DNA from: CAMLQK01 sp035478775 | GTDB taxonomy: Bacteria; Patescibacteriota; Saccharimonadia; Saccharimonadales; UBA4665 | Length of the DNA stretch: 64,000 bases | Assembly (NCBI GenBank): GCA_035478775.1 | Contig: DATIJG010000023.1 | Coordinates: 111,204 to 175,203, forward strand | Direction of reading: 5' to 3' | Shown: positions 25,346 to 32,950 of the stretch, piece after piece | Position numbering within the stretch: the stretch's first letter is position 1 | How the letters are laid out: the number at the start of each line of letters is the position of its first letter | Position numbers and translations under genes: made by a program | The notes under the pieces: model-generated | What the model was told of the DNA's origin: nothing | Databases searched by the model: none | Seen by the model: only the letters and a program-made list of their open reading frames with translations

Positions 25346-25657
25346 CTATTTCAACCTTGGCCAAGCCGAGGGGCAAGTAGGCCGATCAAGGTAGATCGAC
25401 CAGCGGCAGTTTCTAAACGGGACTGCCACAAATAAGCTTCCCGTACCTAGAAAGTCTTGACCGCCATCATTTGGATCTTCCACTCGATCTATCACGCCGC
25501 GAAAGACCAACTCATTCAAACCCAGTACCTTATATTCAAACTTTTTACTGTCATTAGCATATCCCGTAACGTTGTTATATCTTTCAGACCACCAAGGTAT
25601 ACATGCTGTATCCGCTAAAAGCAGAATTATGCTATAATAACCGCATAATGTTCGCAA
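25346..25657 (-). CDS. Doubtful small ORF, possibly a gene remnant
   Basis: A 103-codon minus-strand frame fills the gap between tRNA-Leu and hisS. It has only a TTG start, no ribosome binding site and a promoter-poor upstream region, and its first codons overlap the his leader ORF on the other strand. The composition (a hydrophobic segment IILLLADTACIPWW, then a mixed polar domain) is protein-like, so a decayed or unrecognised gene is possible. No family recognised. Confidence 0.22.
   Translation of the reverse strand: MRTLCGYYSIILLLADTACIPWWSERYNNVTGYANDSKKFEYKVLGLNELVFRGVIDRVEDPNDGGQDFLGTGSLFVAVPFRNCRWSIYLDRPTCPSAWPRLK
25630..25638 (+). promoter_or_regulatory. Extended -10 promoter of the hisS leader
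   Basis: TGcTATAAT, hexamer 25633-25638, nine nucleotides before ATG 25648. Confidence 0.5.
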
Positions 25658-25701
25658 CGAAACACGCTCATAGCCATACTTTGTCGGGTAAACGCGGATA
25701 G
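25648..25701 (+). CDS. hisS leader peptide with three His codons
   Basis: A 17-residue ORF, MFATKHAHSHTLSGKRG, with His at positions 6, 8 and 10 (codons 25663-25677). It has a leaderless-type promoter, and 28 nt after its stop lies an intrinsic terminator, then hisS. The segment 25705-25711 (AGTTGTG), which a ribosome at the stop codon would cover, is complementary to 25735-25741 (CGCAACT), which overlaps the 5' arm and loop of the terminator. This is the layout of a classical amino-acid attenuator. Function is inferred from architecture only. Confidence 0.55.
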   Translation: MFATKHAHSHTLSGKRG

Positions 25702-25728
25702 TTTAGTTGTGATTAAAAATGTACAATC

Positions 25729-25752
25729 AAGCGCCGCAACTCGGCGTTTCTC
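25729..25752 (+). terminator. Attenuator terminator in the hisS leader
   Basis: AAGCGCCG (25729-25736) pairs with CGGCGTTT (25742-25749) around CAACT, one G-U pair, followed by CTCTATTT. It competes with the pairing 25705-25711/25735-25741. Confidence 0.6.
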
Positions 25753-25764
25753 TATTTAAAAATT

Positions 25765-25773
25765 TGCTACAAT
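25765..25773 (+). promoter_or_regulatory. Extended -10 promoter directly before hisS
   Basis: TGcTACAAT, hexamer 25768-25773. Transcription from here starts near 25780 and keeps AAAGGA (25781-25786) before ATG 25795, giving hisS a leader-independent supply. Confidence 0.5.
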
Positions 25774-25794
25774 AAACCCTAAAGGAACCACTAC

Positions 25795-27111
25795 ATGCAA
25801 CTATCAACCCAACCCTACAAAGGCGCTCGCGACTTTTACCCCGAAGACAAACGAATTCAGAAATATATGTTCACTACTATGCGCAGGGTAGTCGAACGGT
25901 TTGGCTACGAAGAGTATGACGCGCCAATTTTAGAGCCGATTGAAATGTATTTGGCAAAAACCGGCGAAGAAATCGTGCACGAGCAAACATATGTTTTTGA
26001 AGACCGAGGTGGCCGCACCGTTACCATTCGCCCAGAAATGACACCGACAGTCAGCCGTATGGTGGCAGCCAAGCGCCAGGAGTTAGCGTATCCGCTACGA
26101 TGGTATTCGATCCCAAATTTATGGCGCTATGAACGTCCACAACGCGGTCGTTTGCGGGAGCACTGGCAGCTTAATGTTGATGTGTTCGGGTTGGCTGACC
26201 TGACCGCCGAAGCCGAGCTTATCCAGATTGCCGACAGCATTTTGCAGGCCTTTGGCGCAACGCACGACATGTATGCCATCCGTCTCAACAGCCGAAAACT
26301 TATGGATTTTATAATGCATGGCTACTTGGGCCTAAGCGAAACACAGGCACACACGCTCGCTAAACTGATCGACCGCATGCATAAAATGCCGGCTGATGCT
26401 TTTGCGGCCGAGGCTGACGCTATATTCACACCAAGCCAGCGTGAGGCGAACGCCAGTAACAAATTACTCGGCCTGCTCAAAATTAAAAAAATCGAGCACT
26501 TGCCAGAGGTTATCCGCAACCACCACTCTATTGCCGAGCTTAAGCAACTTATGGAATACTTACGTGAGGCACGCATCGTAAATGCCGAATTTGATATTAC
26601 CTTAATGCGCGGTTTTGACTATTATACCGATGTAGTGTTCGAAGTATTCGATAAGCATCCTGAAAATAACCGTTCAATGTTTGGCGGCGGCCGATATGAC
26701 GGTTTAGTCGGTTTGTTCGGCGTAGAACCAGTGCCGACGGCAGGCTTTGGCATGGGCGACGTAACATTACAGAACTTTCTTGAAGGTCATGACTTATTGC
26801 CAAAAATGCACCCCGAAACCGATGTATATGTAGTGCTCGTCGGTGATGTGTATGCGTCCGCCCAAAAAGTTATTGCCGAATTGCGTGAAATGGGTGCTAA
26901 CGTGGCAGTCGATTTAAGCGGCAAAAAAATGGATAAGCAAATTAAGACCGCTGTCAAAAAAGGCATCCATTATGCAATGTTCATCGGCGAAAAAGAGCTG
27001 AAAGACGAACTATATACTGTTCGAAACTTGGCAACTGGTGTCGAAGAGCGTCACAGTATTTCCCGCATTGTGAGCATTGTGAAAGATTACCGCGGCGATA
27101 GCGACGTATAA
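25795..27111 (+). CDS. hisS: Histidyl-tRNA synthetase
   Basis: Class II enzyme charging tRNA-His. Motif 1 region near 60-85, motif 2 WRYERPQRGRLREHWQLNVD near 107-126, the His-specific RGFDYYTDVVFEV near 272-284, motif 3 GFGMGDVTLQNFL near 318-330, and a C-terminal anticodon-binding domain from about 335. 438 residues is normal. Two promoters are visible: one upstream of a His-rich leader ORF and terminator, one directly before the gene. No T-box sequence is present in the leader. Confidence 0.97.
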   Translation: MQLSTQPYKGARDFYPEDKRIQKYMFTTMRRVVERFGYEEYDAPILEPIEMYLAKTGEEIVHEQTYVFEDRGGRTVTIRPEMTPTVSRMVAAKRQELAYPLRWYSIPNLWRYERPQRGRLREHWQLNVDVFGLADLTAEAELIQIADSILQAFGATHDMYAIRLNSRKLMDFIMHGYLGLSETQAHTLAKLIDRMHKMPADAFAAEADAIFTPSQREANASNKLLGLLKIKKIEHLPEVIRNHHSIAELKQLMEYLREARIVNAEFDITLMRGFDYYTDVVFEVFDKHPENNRSMFGGGRYDGLVGLFGVEPVPTAGFGMGDVTLQNFLEGHDLLPKMHPETDVYVVLVGDVYASAQKVIAELREMGANVAVDLSGKKMDKQIKTAVKKGIHYAMFIGEKELKDELYTVRNLATGVEERHSISRIVSIVKDYRGDSDV

Positions 27112-27197
27112 AATAACGAGAGGCTCGAACCAAAAACCGGCATTCTTTTTGCGATTTTTTCGTTACTATGGACGGACTGGTAAAAACGCTCCTGATC

Positions 27198-27206
27198 TGA
27201 TAAAGT
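27198..27206 (+). promoter_or_regulatory. Extended -10 promoter of tig
   Basis: TGaTAAAGT, hexamer 27201-27206, seven nucleotides before ATG 27214; no ribosome binding site. Confidence 0.45.
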
Positions 27207-27213
27207 ACATCTT

Positions 27214-28554
27214 ATGCAAGTGACTCAAAAAAACCTATCTGACACTAATGTCCAACTAACGCTCGTTGCCGACGAAGCAATATTAACTGAAGCCAAGCGT
27301 GAAGCGCTCGAGCATCTCGCCGAAAGTGTGCGTTTGCAGGGCTTTCGCAAAGGCAAAGCGCCGCTCAACATGGTCGAAAAAAGTGTCGACCCGAGCACGC
27401 TCCAAACCGAATTCCTTGATATTGCAATGAACCGTTTGTACGTGGCCGCGCTTGATGACAAAAACCTGCGCCCGGTTTCACAGCCAAAAGTAAATGTGAA
27501 AAAGTTTGTACCTTTTGACAGCCTTGAAATCGACGTTGAGGTTGAAGTAGTTGGTGAAATCAAGCTGGCTGATTACAAAAAAATGAAAATTGATCAACCA
27601 AAAGTGACTGTTACTGCAAAAGATGTTGACGAAGTAATAGAAAACTTGCTTGAGCGCGAAGCAGCCCGCGTCAGCGTCGAACGCGCAGTAAAAGATGGTG
27701 ACGAAGTAATTTTAAGTTTCAAGGGTGTAGATACCGACACCAAAGAGCCGATCAGTGGTGCCGATGGTAAAGACTATCCGTTGCTCATTGGCAGCAATAC
27801 TTTTATTCCCGGCTTTGAACCTAACTTGGTCGGTATGAAACCGGGCGATGAGAAAACATTTGACATTGTTTTTCCTAAAGATTATGGTGTGGCGGCGCTG
27901 CAAAGCCGTAAAGTGACCTTCACCGTCACCGTCAGTAAAGTCAGCGAGATTCAGAAGTCGAAACTTGATGATGCATTTGCCGCCAAAGCCGGGCCGTTCA
28001 AAACGGTTGCCGACCTTAAAGAAGACATCAAAAACCAGCTGCAATCTGAGAAAGAATACCAAGCTGATCGCGAATTCACCGACAATATGCTTATGAAGAT
28101 CGCTGATGCTTCAACAGTGGCAATTCCGCAAGTACTGGTTGACGAGCAAATCGACCGCATGGTGAGCGAGCAGAAGCAAAATCTTATGTATCGCGGCCAA
28201 ACCTGGCAAGAATTTTTAGACAGTGAAGGTCTCACTGAAGAAGAATTTCGCACAAAGCTTGAAAAAGACGCGAAACTGCGTGTAAAAGCTGGCTTGGTGC
28301 TTTCTGAAGTTGCTGAAGTTGAAAAAGTTACGGTTACGCCCGAAGAACTTGAGGTGCGTATGCAGCTTTTGAAAGGGCAGTATTCCGACCCACAAATGCA
28401 GGCCGAACTAGATAAACCCGAAAACCGCCGTGACATCGTTTCGCGTATCTTAAGTGAAAAAACGTTGGCAAAGCTACGCAATTACGTGACTACCGCTACA
28501 AAACCAGCTGAAAGTACGACTAAAAAAACTCCTGCTAAAAAAGCTAAAAAGTAG
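27214..28554 (+). CDS. tig: Trigger factor
   Basis: Ribosome-bound chaperone and peptidyl-prolyl isomerase. The N-terminal domain holds the ribosome-binding signature (LQGFRKGKAPLNMVE, near 41-55, the GFRxGKxP motif); the FKBP-like domain spans about 150-245 (GDEVILSFKG, and the GFEPNLVGMKPGDEKTF block); the C-terminal helical arms follow. The last 20 residues are a Thr/Lys/Ala-rich tail not typical of the family. 446 residues. It lies directly before clpP, as in many bacteria (tig-clpP-clpX), but clpP has its own CIRCE promoter. Confidence 0.95.
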   Translation: MQVTQKNLSDTNVQLTLVADEAILTEAKREALEHLAESVRLQGFRKGKAPLNMVEKSVDPSTLQTEFLDIAMNRLYVAALDDKNLRPVSQPKVNVKKFVPFDSLEIDVEVEVVGEIKLADYKKMKIDQPKVTVTAKDVDEVIENLLEREAARVSVERAVKDGDEVILSFKGVDTDTKEPISGADGKDYPLLIGSNTFIPGFEPNLVGMKPGDEKTFDIVFPKDYGVAALQSRKVTFTVTVSKVSEIQKSKLDDAFAAKAGPFKTVADLKEDIKNQLQSEKEYQADREFTDNMLMKIADASTVAIPQVLVDEQIDRMVSEQKQNLMYRGQTWQEFLDSEGLTEEEFRTKLEKDAKLRVKAGLVLSEVAEVEKVTVTPEELEVRMQLLKGQYSDPQMQAELDKPENRRDIVSRILSEKTLAKLRNYVTTATKPAESTTKKTPAKKAKK

Positions 28555-28582
28555 CCAGCGGTAGGCACGGCATGGTGTAAAA

Positions 28583-28609
28583 TTAGCACTCTTGACTAGT
28601 GAGTGCTAA
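28583..28609 (+). promoter_or_regulatory. CIRCE operator (HrcA binding site) of clpP
   Basis: TTAGCACTC, nine-base spacer, GAGTGCTAA: a perfect CIRCE element. TTGACT (28592-28597) in the spacer is the -35 box and TATTAT (28616-28621) 18 bp downstream the -10, the same geometry as at clpC. Confidence 0.95.
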
Positions 28610-28647
28610 TTTTTATATTATATACATGTAAGACATAAGGACGAAAC

Positions 28648-29256
28648 ATGCAGAAACCTACAAATTATCTGGTGCCAACTGTTATTGAAAGCGACGGCCG
28701 CATGGAGCGCGCCTATGATATTTATAGCCGGTTGCTAAAAGACCGCATTATTTTCTTGGGCGATCAAGTTGACCACAACACTGCAAACTTGGTTGTAGCG
28801 CAACTATTATTTTTGCAGGCTGAAGACCCTAAAAAAGATATTTATTTTTACATTAACAGCCCGGGCGGCGTCGTGTATGATGCTTTGGCAATCTACGACA
28901 CTATTCAATTCATTAGTAACGACGTACAAACTTTTGGCATCGGTATGCAGGCATCGGCTGCAGCGTTTCTATTGAGCAGTGGCACAAAAGGCAAGCGTTT
29001 TGCCTTGCCTAACGCCACCGTTATGATCCACCAGCCTTCAAGCGGCACGAGCGGTAAGGTAACTGACCAAGAAATTGACCTACAGGAGACGCTACGCGTA
29101 AAACACTTACTCGAAGACATCATGGCCAAAAACACCGGCCAAAAACGTGAACGCATTCACGAAGATATGGAACGTGACCACTGGCTAACGGCCAAGCAAG
29201 CCAAAGAATACGGCATTGTCGACGAAATTATTTCAGTTCCGCCAAAAGCAAAATAA
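28648..29256 (+). CDS. clpP: ATP-dependent Clp protease proteolytic subunit ClpP
   Basis: Serine protease that forms the barrel served by ClpC or ClpX. The nucleophile Ser is in GMQASAAAFLLSSG (near 98-111), the catalytic His in MIHQPSSG (near 126-133), and the Asp follows in the EIDLQE block (near 140-146) or further on near 175. 202 residues is typical. The N-terminal propeptide is short. The start follows AAGGA with six-base spacing. Predicted to be repressed by HrcA through the upstream CIRCE element. Confidence 0.97.
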   Translation: MQKPTNYLVPTVIESDGRMERAYDIYSRLLKDRIIFLGDQVDHNTANLVVAQLLFLQAEDPKKDIYFYINSPGGVVYDALAIYDTIQFISNDVQTFGIGMQASAAAFLLSSGTKGKRFALPNATVMIHQPSSGTSGKVTDQEIDLQETLRVKHLLEDIMAKNTGQKRERIHEDMERDHWLTAKQAKEYGIVDEIISVPPKAK

Positions 29257-29319
29257 TTGACCGCATGATAGCATACCGGCTGTGCCTTATTTTTGCCATC
29301 AGAAAACTGCAAAATAGTA

Positions 29320-29348
29320 TTGACATTTGACGCACGCATAAGCATACT
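29320..29348 (+). promoter_or_regulatory. Promoter of rpoBC
   Basis: TTGACA (29320-29325), 17-bp spacer, CATACT (29343-29348). It gives a leader of about 195 nt that ends in a bulged hairpin (29501-29525) before the ribosome binding region. A 45-codon ORF (29389-29526) lies in the leader without an evident ribosome binding site. Confidence 0.65.
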
Positions 29349-29550
29349 CTTAGTTTAAGAAGTAGTGTAAGTTTTTGAGTAATTGCGCATGGCTTTAGAA
29401 CGGTTGTGTGCGGTAATGCCAAACTTAGGGAACCTTCGTGCGAAAAATTTAACAATACGTATTAACACTATGCCTTGCCGTATATTTTTCGGTGGGGCCT
29501 TTGCTTGCTTTAAAGCGGTAAAGTAACAGAAGGGGAAGTGTAGTTATCCT

Positions 29551-32500
29551 ATGGCAAAAGGAACAAAGACTGCATCCAACAGCGCTCGCGTGTATTACAC
29601 GTCTCAAGATGACGCTGTTGACTTGCAAGACCTCGTCCTTCACCAAAACAAATCATTCCAGTGGTTTGTTGAAGAAGGTTTGGGCGAATTATTGGCGGAA
29701 ATTAGTCCGATCGACGACTATACCGGCACTAAACTATCATTAACCTTCAAAGGCTATCACTTTGAAGAGTCCAAGATATCAGAAATTGAAGCCCGCGAAA
29801 ATAACGTATCGTACGAAGCCCCACTAAAGGCCGTTGTCGAGTTGACTAACAAAGTCACCGGCGAAATAAAAGAGCAAGAAATCTACTTGGGCGACTACCC
29901 GAAGATGACTCAACGCGGCACATTCGTCATTAACGGCGCAGAACGCGTGGTCGTTTCGCAGCTTATCCGCTCAAGCGGTGTGTTCTTTACATCAGATCCG
30001 CACGGCGCAACCAGCTTATATGGCGCTAAGGTTATCCCTGCGCGTGGTGCCTGGCTTGAATTTGAAACCGCTGCGAATGGCGCACTATACGTAAAGATCG
30101 ACCGAAAGCGCAAGCTGCCGATAACTACTTTGCTACGCGCGCTTGGCATGAACGAAGCCGCCATGAAGGAAGCGTTCAAGCATGTTGAAACTGGCAAGAA
30201 CAGCCACTTGCAAGCAACCCTTGACAAGGACACTTCGCGCGGCCAAAGCGACGCTTTAATTGAAGTGTACCGCCGTTTACGCCCAGGTGATTTGGCAACC
30301 GTTGAAAACGCCAAGAGCTTGATTGAAAACATGTTCTATAACTTTAAGCGTTTCGACTTTAGCCGTGTTGGCCGTTATAAGATCAACAAGCGTTTGAACC
30401 TTGATGTACCAAACACTGCCGAGAACCGGGTGATGCGCCTTGAAGATTTGGTTGCGATCATCGCTGAACTTATTCGTCTTAACAACACTCAGGAACCCGC
30501 TGATGACATCGATAGCCTTGCGAACCGCCGTGTGAAATTGGTTGGTGAACTCGTGCAACGCCAATTCCGTATTGGTTTGCTACGCATGGAGCGCAACACT
30601 AAAGACCGCATGAGCATGAGCGAAATTGAATCGGTCACCCCCGGCCAGCTCATTAACGCCCGCCCTGTGGTGGCAGCTGTGCGTGAATTCTTTGCAAGTT
30701 CACAGCTTTCACAATTCATGGACCAGATTAACCCGCTTTCAGAGCTTGCCCACAAACGTCGCTTGAGTTCGATGGGCCCTGGTGGACTTTCGCGCGAGCG
30801 TGCTGGCCTTGATGTGCGTGATGCGCATGCGACTCACTATGGCCGCATTTGTGCCGTTGAAACGCCAGAAGGTGCCAACATCGGTTTGGTGCTTAACCTG
30901 GCAAACTACGCCCGTGTTAACCCGTACGGTTTCATTGAAGCCCCCTACCGCAAAGTGGTGAATGGCAAAGTGACCAGCGAAGTCGTATATCTTGACGCTT
31001 TTGAAGAAGAAAACGCTGTTATAGCTGGTGCCGGTACGGAACTGAACGAAGATGGCTCATTTAAAAACGAGCGTGTCAGCGCTCGCACTCGCCTGAAATC
31101 AGGTGAAGTTGATGCTGCCGACGTGACCCACATGGACGCTGCCCGTAACCAGATCATTGGTTCTAGCGCCGGACTCATTCCGTTTATTGAAAAGAACTAC
31201 GTGTACCGCTCGCTCATGGGTAGTAACCAGCAGCGCCAGGCGGTGCCGCTAATACAACCTCAGGCACCAATTGTTGGTACTGGCCTTGAAACTGCTGCAG
31301 CGCGCAACACCGGGCAGTTGGTCTTGGCCGAGGCCGATGGTGAAGTTATGAGCGTAAACGGCAACCAAGTCGTTGTAAAATATAGCGAAGGAAACGTCAC
31401 ATACGAGCCGCAACACTTTATCCGCTCGAACGAGGGCACGAGCATTAACCAAAAAGTCGTTGTTTCAACTGGCGATAAGGTGAGCGAGGGCGACGTGCTG
31501 ATTGAAGGAATGTCGATTCAGGGCGGCGAACTGGCGCTTGGCAAGGACCTTATCGTGGCATTCATGCCATGGGCAGGTTACAACTTCGAAGACGCTATCA
31601 TTATTTCGCGCCGCTTAGTTGAAAACGACACACTTACCTCAGTGCATATCGTAGACTTCATGATTGAAGTTCGCGAAACCAAACTGGGGCCAGAAATTGT
31701 CACCCGCGATATTCCAAACGTGTCCGAAGACGCTTTGCGCCACCTCGATGAAGATGGTGTGGTACGTATTGGTGCCGAAGTACACCCTGGCGACATTTTG
31801 GTAGGTAAAATCACACCTAAGGGTGAGCAAGAACTTTCTAGCGAAGAACGTTTACTGCGCGCTATCTTTGGCGAAAAAGCCAAAGAAGTACGTGACACTT
31901 CACAGCGTATGAGCAACGGAAAACACGGTAAAGTGGTTGGTGTGAAAGTGTTCTCACGCGAAAACGGCCATGAACTTAAAGCTGGCGTGCTGATGCAAAT
32001 TCAGGTGTTTGTTGCCCAAATGCGCAAGATTAGCGTTGGTGACAAACTTGGTGGACGCCACGGTAACAAGGGTGTTATCGCTCGCATTTTGCCTGTCGAA
32101 GACATGCCGTTCATGGAAGACGGCACCCCAGTGGATATCATTTTGAACCCACTTGGTGTGCCATCACGTATGAACATCGGCCAGTTATTCGAAACACACC
32201 TTGGCATGGCTGCCCGCGCACTCGGCTTGCACGTTGCCAGCCCATCGTTCAACGGTGTTCCTGTTGAAAAGATCCAAGAGCTTTTGAAAGAAGCTGGCTT
32301 GCCGGAAGATGGTAAGCAACAATTGTATGATGGTCGTACCGGCGATGCCTTTAAAGAGCGCACTACCACTGGTAGCATGTACATGATCAAGCTAAACCAC
32401 ATGGTTGCCGACAAGATCCATGCTCGTTCGACCGGCCCTTACACTATGGTGACGCAACAGCCACTTGGTGGTAAGGCGCAAAACGGTGGCCAGCGCTTTG

Positions 32501-32949
32501 GTGAAATGGAAGTGTGGGCCCTCGAAGCGTACGGCGCAGCTGCAACTTTGCAGGAAATGCTTACTATTAAATCGGATGACGTGTACGGCCGTTCAAAGGC
32601 GTACGAGTCTATTATTAAGAAAACCGAAATTGTCGGCCCTAAGGTTCCGGAAAGCTTCAACGTGCTCGTTAAGGAACTGCAAGGCCTTGGCCTTAAAGTT
32701 GACTTGGTACAGAGCGACAAGATTGTCGATGCCGAGCAAGTGTTAGCTACGAACGTGCGTGACGAAGGTGCCAACCAGTCAGAAGTTGAAGTCCCAGCTC
32801 CAACTGCGTCAGACGTCGATGTGACTGAAGACGCCGCGATTGACGAATTTATGGTTATGGAAGACATCGAAGGCGACATGGCTGCCGTTTCGGCAAGCTC
32901 TTCAGACGACGATGATTCAGATGAAGAAAATGACAAGGAGGAAGCGTAG
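29551..32949 (+). CDS. rpoB: RNA polymerase beta subunit
   Basis: Catalytic core subunit. The 1132 residues include the protrusion and lobes, the rifampicin pocket region (SSQLSQFMDQINPLSELAHK and the following RRLSSMGPGGL, near 375-405), the flap, and the C-terminal switch/clamp region (MEVWALEAYGAAATLQEML). The C-terminal 70 residues are very acidic (Asp/Glu/Ser). Gram-positive-like length without large insertions. It has no rplJ-rplL upstream, unlike most bacteria; clpP is the neighbour. Its 3' end carries AAGGAGG for rpoC. Confidence 0.98.
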   Translation: MAKGTKTASNSARVYYTSQDDAVDLQDLVLHQNKSFQWFVEEGLGELLAEISPIDDYTGTKLSLTFKGYHFEESKISEIEARENNVSYEAPLKAVVELTNKVTGEIKEQEIYLGDYPKMTQRGTFVINGAERVVVSQLIRSSGVFFTSDPHGATSLYGAKVIPARGAWLEFETAANGALYVKIDRKRKLPITTLLRALGMNEAAMKEAFKHVETGKNSHLQATLDKDTSRGQSDALIEVYRRLRPGDLATVENAKSLIENMFYNFKRFDFSRVGRYKINKRLNLDVPNTAENRVMRLEDLVAIIAELIRLNNTQEPADDIDSLANRRVKLVGELVQRQFRIGLLRMERNTKDRMSMSEIESVTPGQLINARPVVAAVREFFASSQLSQFMDQINPLSELAHKRRLSSMGPGGLSRERAGLDVRDAHATHYGRICAVETPEGANIGLVLNLANYARVNPYGFIEAPYRKVVNGKVTSEVVYLDAFEEENAVIAGAGTELNEDGSFKNERVSARTRLKSGEVDAADVTHMDAARNQIIGSSAGLIPFIEKNYVYRSLMGSNQQRQAVPLIQPQAPIVGTGLETAAARNTGQLVLAEADGEVMSVNGNQVVVKYSEGNVTYEPQHFIRSNEGTSINQKVVVSTGDKVSEGDVLIEGMSIQGGELALGKDLIVAFMPWAGYNFEDAIIISRRLVENDTLTSVHIVDFMIEVRETKLGPEIVTRDIPNVSEDALRHLDEDGVVRIGAEVHPGDILVGKITPKGEQELSSEERLLRAIFGEKAKEVRDTSQRMSNGKHGKVVGVKVFSRENGHELKAGVLMQIQVFVAQMRKISVGDKLGGRHGNKGVIARILPVEDMPFMEDGTPVDIILNPLGVPSRMNIGQLFETHLGMAARALGLHVASPSFNGVPVEKIQELLKEAGLPEDGKQQLYDGRTGDAFKERTTTGSMYMIKLNHMVADKIHARSTGPYTMVTQQPLGGKAQNGGQRFGEMEVWALEAYGAAATLQEMLTIKSDDVYGRSKAYESIIKKTEIVGPKVPESFNVLVKELQGLGLKVDLVQSDKIVDAEQVLATNVRDEGANQSEVEVPAPTASDVDVTEDAAIDEFMVMEDIEGDMAAVSASSSDDDDSDEENDKEEA

Positions 32950-32950
32950 T

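Noticed and set aside
27951..28481. 176-codon minus-strand ORF inside tig
   Set aside because: Antisense shadow with extreme Ser content; trigger factor explains the sequence.
29389..29526. 45-codon ORF in the rpoB leader
   Set aside because: No ribosome binding site or nearby -10 box, mixed composition without a protein-like pattern; kept only as a note at the rpoB promoter.
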